Source: Antilocapra americana
Taxonomy: Eukaryota > Chordata > Mammalia > Artiodactyla > Antilocapridae
DNA length: 64,000 bases
NCBI GenBank assembly: GCA_007570785.1
Contig: ML660774.1
Span: forward strand, 2,467,466-2,531,465
Direction: 5' to 3'
In this document: in pieces, positions 32,636 to 44,617 of the stretch
Layout: every line of letters begins with the position of its first letter
Position numbering within the stretch: position 1 is the stretch's first letter
Program-made: the position numbers and the translations under genes
Notes under the pieces: model-generated
The model's input: only the letters and a program-made list of their open reading frames with translations
What the model was told of the DNA's origin: nothing
The model's database searches: none

Positions 32636-34052
32636 ACTTAAGTCCTAAAAGATGATGCTCTTAAAATGTTGCACTCAATATGCCAGTAAATTTGGGAAAC
32701 TCAGCAGTGGACATAGGACTGCAAAAGATCAGTATTCCTTCTAATACTAAGAAAGGCAATGCCAAAGAATGGACAGACTACCACACAACTGCACTCATCT
32801 CACACACTAGCAAAGTAATGCTCAAAATTCTCCGAGAGGCTTCAACAGAACAAGAACTTCCAGCTGTTCAAGCTGGATTTAGAAAACGCAGAGGAACCAG
32901 ATATCAAATTGCCAACATCTGTTGGGTCATCAAAAAAGCAAGAAAGTTCCAGGAAAACATCTGCTTTATTGACCAAGCCAAAGCCTTTGACTGTGTGGAT
33001 CACAAGAATCTGTGGAAAATACTTGAAGAGATGGGAATTACCAGACCACCTTACCTGCCTTCTGAAAATCTGTATGCAGGACAAGACGCAACAGCCAGAA
33101 CCAGACAAGGGAAAACAGACTGGTTTCAAATTATGAAAGAAGTAAGTCAAGGCTTTATATTGTCACGCTGCTTATTTAACCTATATGCAGAGTACATCAG
33201 ATGAAATGTTAAGTGGATGACACATAAGGGGAACCAACATTGCTGGGAGAAATATCAATAACCTCAGATATGCAGATGACATCACCCTTATGGCAGAAAG
33301 TGAAGAGGAACTGAAGAGCCTCTTGATGAAACTGAAAGAGCAGAGTGAAAAAGCTGGCTTAAAATTCATCATTCAAAATAATAATAATAATAAGATCATG
33401 GCATCCAGTTTCATCACTTCATGGCAAATAGATGGGGGAAACAATGGAAACAGTGACAGACTTTATATTCTTAGGCTCCAAATCACTGCAGATGCTGACT
33501 TCAGACATGAAATTAAAAGACTCTTGCTCTTTGGAAGAAAAGCTATGACCAACCAAGACAGCATATTAAAAAGCACAGACATTACTTTGCCAATAAATGT
33601 CCAGCTAGTCAAAGCTATGTTTTTTTTTTTTTTCCAGCAGTCAAGTATGAATGTGAGAGGTGGACCATAAAGAAGGGTGAACACTGAAGAATTGATGTTT
33701 TTGAACTGTGGTGTCAGAGAAGACACTTGAGAGTCCCTTGGACAGCAAGGAGATCCAACCAGTCCATCCTAAAGGAGATCAGTCCTGGGTGTTCACTGGG
33801 AAGGATTGATGTTGAAGCTGAAACTCCAGTACTTTGGCCACCTCATGCGAAGAGTTGACTGATTGGAAAAGACCCTAATGCTGGGAAGGATTGGAAACAG
33901 GAGGAGAAGGCAATGACAGAGGATGAGATTGCTGGATGGCATCACTGACTTGGGTTTGGATGGACTCCAGGAGTTGGTGATGGAGAGGGAAGCCTGGCAT
34001 GCTGCAATTCATGGAGTCACAAAGAGTTGGACATGACTGAGCAACTGAACTG
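32636..34052 (+). mobile_element. BovB LINE, 5'-truncated, RT to 3' end
   Basis: Starts upstream of the RT (TCCTAAAAGATGATGCTCTT) and ends GAGCAACTGAACTGAA. The 174-codon frame 32680-33204 covers the N-terminal RT: VQAGFRKRRGTRYQIANI, CFIDQAKAFDCVDH (motif A with its Asp) and TDWFQIMKEV. It ends in a stop before motif C; YADD itself is present at 33269-33280 in another frame. An (AAT)n run near 33379-33392 and a T15 run near 33619 are additions relative to other copies. Confidence 0.92.
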
Positions 34053-34089
34053 AAGAATCAAAATGGAGTAACTGTGGTTCAGGCATCCA

Positions 34090-34335
34090 GAATGGAGAGG
34101 GAGGTGGGGAGAAGTAGGATGGGGTTAGGGGAATGAAAGGTACAAACTACTGTGAATGAATAGGCTACAATGAATAGGCTACAGAGATGCACTGTCCAGC
34201 ACAGGGAAATATAGCCATTATTTTGTGTTGATTTTAAATGGAGTATAAGCTATAAAAATGTAGAGTCATAATGTTGTATACCTGAAACTAATATCATATT
34301 GTAAATCAACAACACTTCAAGTAAAACAAAAAGAT
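34090..34335 (+). mobile_element. Old L1, 3' UTR end
   Basis: AATGAAAGGTACAAACTACT, CACAGGGAAATATAGCCATT, GTTGTATACCTGAAACTAAT and TTGTAAATCAACAACACTTC follow the 3' terminus of an older cetartiodactyl L1. A partial tandem duplication GAATAGGCTACA is present near 34159-34184. Confidence 0.75.
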
Positions 34336-35305
34336 AAAGGAAAAATCAGTGAAACTGAAAACAAACAAGCCAAAATCAATAAGCTCTAAATGTTTTTATT
34401 TGAAAAGATCAAAAAATTTACAGACTTGATAGCAAGATTGAATAAGCAAAAATGAAGAAAATGACACAAGTTATAATAATTGGGAATGAAAAACATGTAT
34501 GTTTAGAGGCCCTGCAGCTATTTGATACTAATGCAAATATAGTGCTGTAAATAATATACATGATCAAAACTTACCCCAGATGAAACAAACATTCTGAATA
34601 TAACTATCAGGGAAACCAAATTTATAGGTAAAAAATACGCAAAATATATCTAGACACACTATGTATATTATAAACTCATTTCTTATTTTAAGAAGAAATA
34701 ATTCCAATTCTACACAATCTCTTCTAGAAAGCAGAAGACAAAGAATACCTGCTGACTCATTTAATATCAAACTCAGACAAATGTGAAATAAAGGAAAAAA
34801 CCCTTATAAATTTAGACACAGACACAAAAACCCTAAAAAAGATTTTGAAAAATTAAATTCAAAATATGTAAAAGGACCAACACATCATAATCAAGTGGGG
34901 CATATTTTGATAATCAAATGCTTGCTCAGTATTTGAAAATTAATCAATGTAACCCACCATAATAATGATTTAATGAAGAAAAATGCACTGTCATATGTAT
35001 ATCTAACATCAAACAGAGAAGAGAACAATTTTCCATTAAGAACAAAACAACAAGGATATCCTCTCTTACTACTCCTGTTGAACATAATGATGAAAATCCT
35101 AGCATATGCAACAAAGCAATAAAGATAAATAAAAATGACTCAGGTCATAAACAAAGAAATAAAACAACCTGATACTAGACAAAATGATTATCTATGTAGA
35201 AAATCCAAAATAATTCACATAAAAGCTCTCAGATCTAATAAATGAGTTTAGCAAGGTTCCAAGATACACAGTCAACACATAAAAATCAATTTTATTTCCA
35301 TATAA

Positions 35306-35549
35306 TGCATGAGTGCTAAATTGATTCAATTGTTTCCAACTCTTTATGAACCTATGGGACTGTAGCCTGCCAGGCTTTCCAGTCCATTGGATTCTCCAGG
35401 CAAGAATACTGGAGTAGGTTGCTGTGCCCTCCTCCAGGGGATCTTTCCAACCCAGGAATTGAAACTGTGTCTCTGCATTGGCAGGCAAGTTCTTTACCAC
35501 TAGAGCCACTGGATTTCTTTACCAGTAGCACCCCCTGGGAAGCCCTTCA
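35306..35549 (-). mobile_element. Bov-tA SINE inside L1
   Basis: Minus-strand copy: ATTCAATTGTTTCCAACTCT, AAGAATACTGGAGTAGGTTG, and head at the right. The head region carries an internal repetition: TTCTTTACCACTAGAGCCAC is followed by a second TTCTTTACCAGTAGCACC before GGGAAGCCC. Confidence 0.88.
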
Positions 35550-35585
35550 GTAACAATGTACAACTGGAAATACAAACTTTAAAAA

Positions 35586-36655
35586 ATACCATTTATTTTA
35601 ACCTCCCAGAATATTGTAAATAAAAGCAAAAATAAACAAATGGGACCTAATTAAAATTAAAAGCTTCTGCACAACAAAGGAAACTATAAGCAAGGTTGAA
35701 AGGACAGCCTTCAGAATGGGTGAAAATAATAGCAAATGAAGCAATGGACAAACAATTAATCTCAAAAATATAAAAGCAACTCCTGCAGCTCAATTCCAAA
35801 AAATAAACGACCCAATCAAAAAGTGGGCCAAAGAACTAAACAGACATTTCTTCAAAGAAGACATAAAAATGGCTAACAAACACATGAAAAGGTACTCAAC
35901 ATCATTCATTATAAGACAAATGCAAATCAAAACCACAATGAGGTACCACTTTACACCAGTCAGAATGGCTGCCATCCAAAAGTCTACAAGCAATAAATGC
36001 TGGAGAGGATGTGGAGAAAAGGGAACCCTATTACACTACTGGTGGGAATGCAAACTAGTACAGCCACTATGGAGATGAGTGTGGAGATTCCTTAAAAAAC
36101 TGCAAACAGAACTGCCATATGATCCAGCAATCCCACTACTGGGCATACACACCAAGGAAAACAGAATTGAAAGAGGCACGTATACCCCAATATTCATCAC
36201 ATCAGTGTTTATGATAGCCAGGACATGGAAGCAACCTAGATGTCCATCAGCAGATGAATGGATAAGAAAGCTGTAGTACATATACACAATGGAATATTAC
36301 TCAGCCATTAAAAAGAATACATTCACATCAGTTCTAATGACGTGAATGAAACTGGAGCCTACTATACAGAATGAAGTAAGCCAGAAGGAAAACAACAATA
36401 CGGTATACTAATGCATATATATGGAATTTAGAAAGATGGTAACGATAACCCTGTATGAAAGACAGCAAAAGAGATGCAGATGTATAGAACAGTCTTTTGG
36501 ACTCTATGGGAGAGGGTGAGGGTGGGATGATGTGAGAGAACGGCATTGAAACACCAACACAATAATGTAAAGTCTTTATTGAATTTGTTACAGTAAAAAG
36601 AAAAAAAAAGTAACATTAAAAAGTAAATAAAAAATACAATATACCATTTATTTTA
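35586..36655 (+). mobile_element. Younger L1, 5'-truncated, 15-base TSD
   Basis: ATACCATTTATTTTA stands at 35586-35600 and 36641-36655. Between them is about 1 kb of plus-strand L1 from ACCTCCCAGAATATTGTAAA through the ORF2 end (GCTGGAGAGGATGTGGAGAA, ATCCAGCAATCCCACTACTG) and an abbreviated 3' UTR to an A-rich tail. The G-rich part of the 3' UTR seen in the copies at 21366 and 30745 is missing: GGGATGATGTGAGAGAACGG is followed directly by the terminal part. Confidence 0.93.
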
Positions 36656-37253
36656 GACCCAGCAAAACTTAAATAATTAAGTGTAAGTCTAGCATATAAT
36701 TACAACAACTGTATGCTGAAAACTACAAAATGCTTATAAGCAAAAGAGCTAAATAAGTTGAGAGACATACTATGTATGCTCTTGGATTGGGATACACATC
36801 ATTGTGGAGATGTAAATTATTTCCAAATGGATCAAAAATTTTAACACAAAATAAAATTTGGATTCATGCCAAGAATTTTTATTTTGTTTTAGATAAATAT
36901 GTTTATTGTAAAGCATATGAAGGTACAAGTAGTAGGACAGGGAAAACAATCTTGGCAAAAAAAGAAAATGAAGTTGGATATAAAGACTTAAAGTAACAAC
37001 AATCAAAATAATGTGGCACTGGGGAAAATAAGAGAGTCCATAAAAGTGTCCTCACAAATATGGCATTTGTTTAATAAAAATACCAAGGGAATTTAATGCT
37101 CAAAGTATAATGCCTTTCACAAATGGTATTGCAATAACTGGCCAGGCACGCACAATCACACAGACAGAAGGAAATCAACATACACACCATGTCTTATCAA
37201 TATATTACCTCAGAATAAATTAAAGATCTAAATGGTGAAAACAAAAATATCAA

Positions 37254-37377
37254 GGGACTTCCCTAGCAGTTCAGTGTTTAAGGCTCCATGCCTCCAGTGT
37301 AGGGGGTGTGGGTTTAATCCCTGGTAGGGGACCTAAGATGCCTCATGCTGCATGGCATGGCTGCAATTTTTTTTTTA
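37254..37377 (+). mobile_element. CHR-1 type SINE inside L1
   Basis: GGGACTTCCCTAGCAGTTCA, GGGTTTAATCCCTGGTAGGG, GACCTAAGATGCCTCATGCT and a T-rich end. AATATCAA before and AATTATCAA after may be the TSD. Confidence 0.85.
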
Positions 37378-37697
37378 ATAAAATTATCAAACAGAGGAAA
37401 AAAGTAGGAGAAAAATACTGTAGAAACTAAGATTAGGGGATAATATAAAGAAAATACATAGGATAACAAATAAATAAATAGATAGATAAATAATGTGAAA
37501 CAAAGTAAAAACAAAACAAAACAAAAAAAAGAAACTAAGATTAGGTTGAAGAGTTCTTAGACTTGATATAAAAAGAGCAACCTATTTTAAGGAAAACATA
37601 AACTGATTTCATCAAAATAATAACAAAAATAAGAAAAGGTTGGCTCTTCTGAAAGACACTGTTAAGAGATGAAGAGACAAGCTTGCCATTGGGAGAA

Positions 37698-37890
37698 TTT
37701 TTTTTTAAGTGATGTCTCTGCTTTTTATTTATTTATTTATGTTTAATTAATTAATTTATTTTTTCCTTTACATTATCGTGTTGGTTTTGCAATACATTGA
37801 CATGAATCCGCCATGGGTATACATGTGTTCCCCCTCTACAATCCCCCTCCCACCTCCCTCCTGACTCCATCTCCCCAGGTCATCCCGGTG
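37698..37890 (-). mobile_element. L1 3' UTR inserted in older L1
   Basis: Poly-T, TTTACATTATCGTGTTGGTT, ATACATTGACATGAATCCGC and CCCCAGGTCATCCCGGTGCA mark a minus-strand ruminant L1 3' UTR. The older L1 resumes at AGAAAATATTTTCAAATCAT right after it. Confidence 0.82.
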
Positions 37891-37960
37891 CACAGAAAAT
37901 ATTTTCAAATCATGTCTCTGACACAGGACTTGAGTCCAGAATATATAGAGCTTTGCATTC

Positions 37961-39489
37961 TTATTAAATATTATTTAGTAAAGGAATTTAGATAATCAGG
38001 ATTAGATTTATACATTTATATATTTTTTATGCTATGCAAATAAAGCTTAAGATAATTCCAAATGGAGTATAATTCAAGAGTGATTTCTAAAGGACTTTAA
38101 TATGTCTTGAGACATCTCCTGAGTATTTTCTCAAACTTTAAGTATGATATGCATTTCAATGCATTTTTAAATTTCCAATAATTTTATATAATTTATTTAC
38201 TGATTTTATTTGAGAATATTCCATTCTCTTTATGATTTTTGGAGGATAATCCTAGATATCGGAAAAGATTTAACAGGGCTCAGTGCAAACCATTTTTTTC
38301 CTTTTGTTGCAAACCAAGAGGCCATTTTCTTTCATCCATCTTGTTCTATTCATTTACTGAAATCTTCATTCTTCCTTTATTCTAACACTCAATGTTATTA
38401 TACTACATGTACTGAAAATAAAATTGATTCCCTTATACTCACAATTGAATGTATCAAGGAAACCTTCAGAAATTCTACTTATAAGAAATATTTCTATGAC
38501 TGATACACAAATTTCCTAAAGATTTTAGGCAAACTCATGTATTTACTCAGCTAACTTTTTAAAGAGATGAATCCAAACCATGGGAGTTTGGATGAGAGAA
38601 GGTGAATATGCTATGGCAGAATTTTTCCCCAAAGTATAAAAGTTAATTTAACAATGTACACTTTTTTCATTTTAAAATTATGTTTCTGGCCAATTTATAT
38701 GACAAATTATGATGCTTCCTTTAAGAAATCTTGTTGAAATTTTATTTTTTTCAACAAAAGAAAAAAGTGGTCTGCAGTCAATGGATATTTAAGGAAACAG
38801 CATTTTTCCCCAATATTTTCAAAGTGTTAACTCATGTCATGGCATTTACCTTGTGTATATTAGTATTTCTCAATATTATTAAAGTAGAAATGCTCTACTT
38901 ATTTCCTAGCTACATGAAAACATTGATTTAGTGTCTTGCAAATAATATATAACTGGTGTAGACAAGGTTATAGAGTGACTAACTACATTGCAAAAATTAT
39001 TTTGTTTTCAATGGCAAAAAATTTTCATTTCACACACTCAAAAACAGATACCCAATGCTTCCTCATTGTTTCTTATTCAACCTTGACAGTTAAGAGTACT
39101 GCTAGCAATGTTGTATTTTGTAATGTCTGCTGTTCAGAACTAAGGTACATATGAACAGTTTTCATGTAAGTGATTGGTAAATTGAGAAAACTAGTGATGT
39201 ATCTGAAGCAGCATATAAGGCATATTCATAAAATGCTGGCTTTTATATCTTTTTCATACAGTTGCTATCATTATACTGTTTTATCCTGAGGCAGAAGTTA
39301 AAATATGTGTGCATGTTTGTGAAATTAATGTTATATGAACATTAATGATTATAGTTATGAAACAAATATATCTAAGGCTCTTCAGTAATATTGTGAATCA
39401 GCATTTTTACTTTTAAGAAGAAAAATCAAATCCTTCTTATAGAGCACTACAGTTATATTTGTAATTAAGACCTTCATAAATTTAGCAAC
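37961..39489. other. AT-rich background, nothing recognised
   Basis: Several 60-100 codon frames on the plus strand (for example 38210-38503) have no recognisable domain. Confidence 0.45.
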
Positions 39490-40625
39490 ATACAGATAAA
39501 CATATATTCCAGGACCAAGCGAGTTATCCCAGGAATGCAAAGCTAGCTTAACACCTAAACATTAATTAATTTCACACATTGCTGTCAATAAGCAAAAAAA
39601 CTCAAACTACTCTGATAATTTCAATGAAGGCATTCGAGAAAATTCAATGCCATTTCATGATAAAACCTCTCAACCGACTAAGAATCGAAAGGAATTTCCT
39701 CAACCTAATAAAAGGCCTCAAACCCTTTGATGTGTAAACACATACCTGCCATCAAACTTAGTGGTGAATGCTTGGGCACTTTCCACCTAAGTTAGGAAAC
39801 ACAAGAACGATGCTAACTGTCATTGTTTCTTTTGAACATTGCACTGGATGTTCTACTAAGAGCAATTAGACAAGAGACAGAAATCAGACATTCATATTGG
39901 AAAGACAGTAGTAATACTCTCTATTTATATATTACTTATCTTACATATAAAACATTTTAAGAATTCCACTAAAAAAAGCTAATAGAATGAACAAAGTTCA
40001 GCAAATTTGCAGGATACAAGATCAATATATATAATCAATTGATTTTTATATAATTGCAACTCCACTTGAAATAGCATGAAAAAAAAACTTAGAAATACAT
40101 TTAACAAAAGGCGTATAAAACATTCTCTGAGAAATATAAAGCCTTGTTGAGATAAATTACAGAAAAACTAAGAAACTGGGAAAACATTCCATGTTTATGG
40201 ATCAGAAAGCTTAACTAAATTGTTAACATTCCTCAACCTGATCTACAGATGCAACGCAGCTCCTGTCCAACTTCCAGCTAACATTTTTACATAAATTAGC
40301 AAGATGATTTTAAAATTCTTATGAAGCCAGAATAGTCAAGACAATCTTGAAAAAGAAGAATAAAGCAGAAGGACACATACTTCCTGATTTGAAACTTAAC
40401 TATGAAACAACAGACAAAGACAGCTTGGTACTGGCACAAGGACAGGCATATAGATCAATGGAGTAGGATTAGCAATACAGAAATAAACCTAAACATCCAC
40501 TGTCAACTGACATTCAACAGTGTGGTAAGACCATCCAGAGGTGAAAGAACAGACTCTTTAACAAATGATGCTGGGACAACTGGCTACCCAAAGTTAAAGA
40601 ATAAAGTCAAATTCACACCAGCAAC
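39490..40625 (+). mobile_element. Old L1 ORF2 fragment
   Basis: Plus-strand ORF2 middle and RT-to-C-terminal order: AGTTATCCCAGGAATGCAAA, GAGAAAATTCAATGCCATTT, GCACTGGATGTTCTACTAAG, GCAACTCCACTTGAAATAGC, CAGCTTGGTACTGGCACAAG, CTTTAACAAATGATGCTGGG. Heavily decayed, typical of a pre-ruminant L1. Confidence 0.83.
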
Positions 40626-41035
40626 TTAAACACATTGAACTCTGCCTGTTAATTATGGATGTGAGTATTTGGGGGAGGGGTGGTGGTGGTGGGAATTTTA
40701 TGACTATTTTTATGACTTACTCAAACTTTTTTAAATTTATCAAAAGTGTTTTAAAACCGTACTTTCTGCTATCGCTGAGCATAGAATTCCATATCTTCTC
40801 GTTAAATCATCATCTCCCTTTTGCTGATTGTGTATGGTGTTTGTGGCTGTTTCTGTGCACATGCTAAGAGGTTTACACAAGAGGTTACTTATGTGTGAAA
40901 ATTATTTTCAAATTCCTCAAGCTATATTTATGTGTTTCTTAATACCTTAATATAAGACCATCAATTTTCAATATAAGTGTATATATATACACACACATAG
41001 ATAGGTATATATAAATATACATATATTTTATATAT
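40626..41035. other. Unassigned, with G-rich tract
   Basis: A G-rich run of the form G5-A-G4-TGGTGGTGGT-G3 lies at 40671-40693. AT/AC-rich sequence at 40979-41035 leads to the next BovB. Confidence 0.4.
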
Positions 41036-42445
41036 AATACAAATACATGCAAAGGTTGGCTCAATAAAGGACAGAAATATTATGGACCTAACAGAAGCAG
41101 AAGATATTAAGAAGAGGTGGCAAGAATACAAAGAATAAAAAAAGATCTTCACGGTCCAGATAATCACTATGGTGTGATCACTCACCTAGAGCCAGACATC
41201 ATGGAATGTGAAGTCAAGTGGGCTTTAGGAAGCATCACTGCAAACAAGGCTAGTAAAGGTAATGGAATTCCAGTTGAGCTATTTCAAATCCTAAAAGATG
41301 ATGCTGTGAAAGTGCTGCACTCAATATGCCACCAAATTTGGAAAATTCAGTAGTAGCAACAAGACTGGAAAAGGTCAGTTTTCATTCCAATCCCAAAGGA
41401 AGGCAAAGCAAAAGAATGCTCAAACTACCACACAACTGTACTCATCTCACACGTCAGTAAAGAAATGCTCAAAATCCTCCAAAATAGGCATCAACAGTAC
41501 ATGAACTGTGAACTTCCAGACGTTCAACCTGATTTTAGAAAAGGCAGAGGAACCAGAGATCAAATTGTCAACATTCACTGGATCATCAAAAACTGCAAGA
41601 GAGTTCCAGAAAAACATCTATTTCTGCTTTATTGACTATACCAAAGTCTATGACTGTTTGGATCACAACAAAATCTGGAAAATTCTTGAAGAGATGGGAA
41701 TACCAGACCACCTGACCTTCCTCTTGAGAAATCTGCATGCAGGTCAGGAAGCAACACTTAGAACTGGACATGAAACAAAAGACTGGTTCCAAGGGAAAAG
41801 GAGTACATCAAGGCTTTGCCACCCTGCTTATTTAACTTATATGCAGAGTACATCATGAGAAATACTGGGCAAGATGAAACACAAGCTGGAATCAAGACTG
41901 CTGGGAGAAATATCAATAACCTCAGATATGCAGATGATACCACCCTTATGGCAGAAAGTGAAGAACTGAAGAGCCTCTTGATGAAAGTGAAAGAGGAGAG
42001 TGAAAAATTGGTTTAAAGCTCAACATTCAGAAAACAAAGATAATGGCATCTGGTCCCATCACTTCATAGCAAATAGATGGGGAAACAGTGGAAACAGTGA
42101 CAGACTTTATTTTGCGGGGCTCCAAAATCATTGCAGACGGTGAGTGCATCCATGAAATTAAAAGACGCTTACTCCTTGGAAGGAAAATTCTGACCAACCA
42201 AGACAGCATATTAAAAGGCAGAGACATTTACTTTGCCAACAAAACCCCATCTAGTTAAAACAACAGTTTTTCCAGCAGTCATGTATAGATTTGAGAATTG
42301 GACTATAAAGAAAGCTGAGCCCCGAAGAATTGATGCTTTTGAACTGTGGTGTTGGAGAAGACTCTTGAGAATCCCTTGGACTGCAAGAGGATCAAACCAG
42401 TCAATCTAAAGGAGATATGTACTGAATATTCACTGGAAGGACTGA

Positions 42446-42750
42446 TTTTTTTTTAATTTTTTTATTTATTATTTTTTTTAGTTGTTTTTGCCATACATTG
42501 TCATGATATCACCATGGGTTTACATATGCTTCCCCTCCGGAACCCCCCCCCCCCTTCCCCCCCCCCCCCCCCCCGGGAAATCTCGCTGCACCAGCCCCGA
42601 GCATCAGTCCTGGGCTGGCGATTGACTAGACATATGAAAATTAACATGTTTCAATGCCCTTCTCCCATATCATCCCACCCTTACACTCATCCACAAAGTC
42701 CATGAGTCTATTCTATACATCTGCGTTCCTTTTGCTGTCTCGTATGTTTT
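42446..42750 (-). mobile_element. L1 3' UTR inserted in BovB
   Basis: T-rich start, CCATACATTGTCATGATATC, a long C tract, GAAATCTCGCTGCACCAGCC and CTGCGTTCCTTTTGCTGTCT. This matches the 3' UTR of the younger L1 at 21366 on the opposite strand. Boundaries at TTTT on both sides leave the TSD ambiguous. Confidence 0.92.
42543..42574. repeat. Long C tract (C12 TT C18)
   Basis: C12 at 42543-42554, TT, then C18 at 42557-42574. On the L1 sense strand this is a G18-AA-G12 purine tract in the 3' UTR, able in principle to form G-quadruplexes. Homopolymers this long are also prone to assembly length errors. Confidence 0.9.
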
Positions 42751-43021
42751 GAAGCAGAAACTCCAATATTTTGGCCCCTTGATGCAAAGAACTGACTCAT
42801 TTGAAAAGACCCTGATGTTGGGAAAGATCGAAGGTGGGAGGAGAAGGGGACGACAGAGGATAGATGGTTGGATGGCATCACCGACTCAATGCACATGAGT
42901 TTGAGTAAACTCCGGGAGTTGGTGATAGACAGGGAGGCCTGGCATGCTGCAGTCCATGGGGTCGCAAAGAGTCAGACACGACGGAGTGACTGAACTGAAC
43001 TGAATACAAATACATGCATTA

Positions 43022-43208
43022 TTGCCCATTGCAGTGCATGGGCTTTCTCTGTTTGCAGAGTATGTACTCTAGAGTGTGCAGGCTTAGTAGTTTTTGCACG
43101 TGGGCTCTCTAGTTGCCCTCTGAGATCTTACTTCCCCAACCAGGGATCAAACCCACATGGCCTGCATTGGGAGGTGGATTTTTAACCATTGGACCACCAG
43201 GGAGGTCT
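43022..43208 (-). mobile_element. CHR-2 type SINE
   Basis: GGGCTTTCTCTGTTTGCAGA, TAGTTTTTGCACGTGGGCTC, TCTTACTTCCCCAACCAGGG and head TGGACCACCAGGGAGGTC at the right. Minus strand, right beside the BovB TSD. Confidence 0.85.
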
Positions 43209-43241
43209 CTGTATATACTGAATATATGTTATTAGGTGCAT

Positions 43242-43396
43242 AAAAGATTAGGTTGGAGAAGGCAATGGCAACCCTCTCCGGTACTCTTGCCTGGAAAATC
43301 CCATGGATGGAGGAGCCTGGTAGGCTGCCATCTGTGGGGTCGCACAGAGCCGGACACGACTGAAGCAACTCAGCAGCAGGAGCAGCAAAAGATCAG
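43242..43396 (+). mobile_element. Bov-A element with 10-base TSD
   Basis: Body from TTGGAGAAGGCAATGGCAAC to GACTGAAGCAACTCAGCAGC with an AGC-repeat tail; no tRNA-like head. AAAAGATTAG (43242-43251) and AAAAGATCAG (43387-43396) form a TSD with one change, so the headless form is what was inserted. Confidence 0.9.
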
Positions 43397-44617
43397 CTAT
43401 ACAAATTTTCATTTGGTTGGTTCTTATGTGATATATTTTGTTCATACTTTTAAGACATATAGTTTTCATTTATGTTTAGCTATATTTTTATAAATAGCAT
43501 GTAGCTGGGTTGTCCTTAATCTATTCTGTCAATGTAAACTTAGTAAATCTAAAATTCTATACATTTACCATTATTTTCAATAGTATTATATTGAGTACTA
43601 TTTTTCTACATCCCAATTTTGAACTTCCTATTTGTCTTACATTTCCCACATCTTCCTGTTTTCTTGTTTTCTTTTCATCTGAGCTGTTTTACTTGTTTTA
43701 TTTTTACGTCACTTGCCTTGAAACGTATACATTCTGTTTATATTCTGCAGTCATTAACTTTGTAATGTTAACATGCATATTTAACAAGATCAGTCAGGGT
43801 TCAGTGCCTGAAACCAAAACCATGCAAAGCATATTAAGGAGCCAAAGACATTTAATACAACTGCTTATAAAAGTACAGAAAACACTGAAGGAATACTTTC
43901 CAAAGTCTGTCATTGAGAGTCTTGTGGAAATAGCTCATGGCTTTGTGTGGTTGGTCTCCAACGACTAGCAAGCCATTGTATGACACTGTCACTATACCAC
44001 TGCAGTTACCCCCACCAGAATGTGGAAAGGCGAATACTGCCACTATCCAGCAATATAGGAAAGAATAGGAAACTGATGTTTCTGTCTCCCCAAGGTTTAA
44101 TTGCTGCATCTTAGTGATAAAACCCAATTTGTATCAAGAACTTCAGCTGCAAAGCATCCAAAATATGTACTTTTTAGATTTTCATCCTCTATGTGACAAG
44201 AAGTTCACACAAAGGACGTGAGTACATACCTATCAAATTCACAATCACCAATTTAAATGCACAACATTCAAGGCATCTTGTAATTCAATCTTCAAAAATA
44301 TACAGCAACAATATCATACTACACAGTGTAATTTAAATGTTGCTATTACAAAAGAAAACATGCTGACTCTTTCTCTAAGAAGACAGGCTAAAGCATTATT
44401 GGTCACTCAGTTTTGGTGAATGTAGTCACATTCTAAACTTAATATACCAATGGGTTCTCTGTCTCATGGAGACTTGGTGTTCCATGACACCATTTCCAAC
44501 TCAAACCTAATAATATGCCAAAAATAGATGCTCATTTTTTCCCTTTGCTAAAGAGGTCACAGCTTTATTTGAACACCTCTTGTCTTTCATTAAGATTGTC
44601 CTTGTGGGACTGCATAA
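43397..44617. other. Unassigned sequence
   Basis: Contains a 152-codon plus frame (43510-43968), the longest frame outside recognised LINEs. Its first half is Phe/Leu/Tyr-rich, as T-rich DNA gives, and its second half crosses sequence near 43795-43840 that looks like an old interspersed repeat. I see no domain or supporting gene structure. Confidence 0.4.

Larger units (their letters stand above)
34346..37960 (+). mobile_element. Old L1 ORF2, host of four insertions
   Basis: Degenerate plus-strand ORF2 pieces keep the family order across four interruptions: 34346-35305 (RT region; ACAACAAGGATATCCTCTCT corresponds to the conserved QG-PLS phrase), 35550-35600, 36656-37255, 37378-37697 (ATGAAGAGACAAGCTTGCCA) and 37888-37960 (GGACTTGAGTCCAGAATATA). 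Removing the four younger insertions makes the order continuous. Full of stops. Left edge is uncertain. Confidence 0.8.
41036..43018 (+). mobile_element. BovB LINE with 16-base TSD, split by L1
   Basis: AATACAAATACATGCA at 41036-41051 and 43003-43018 is a perfect TSD. The element starts in the endonuclease-RT linker (AAAGGTTGGCTCAATAAAGG) and ends with ACTGAACTGAACTG. RT pieces: FCFIDYTKVYDCLDH (motif A) in one frame and LRYADDTTLMAES (motif C intact, 41927-41938) in another, separated by a deletion near 41791. An L1 3' UTR splits it at 42446-42750. The BovB order resumes at GAAGCAGAAACTCCAATATT. Confidence 0.95.

Noticed and set aside
43510..43968. 152-codon plus frame outside LINEs
   Set aside because: T-rich composition explains the Phe/Leu/Tyr-rich first half; no domain, start context, conservation evidence or gene structure is visible.
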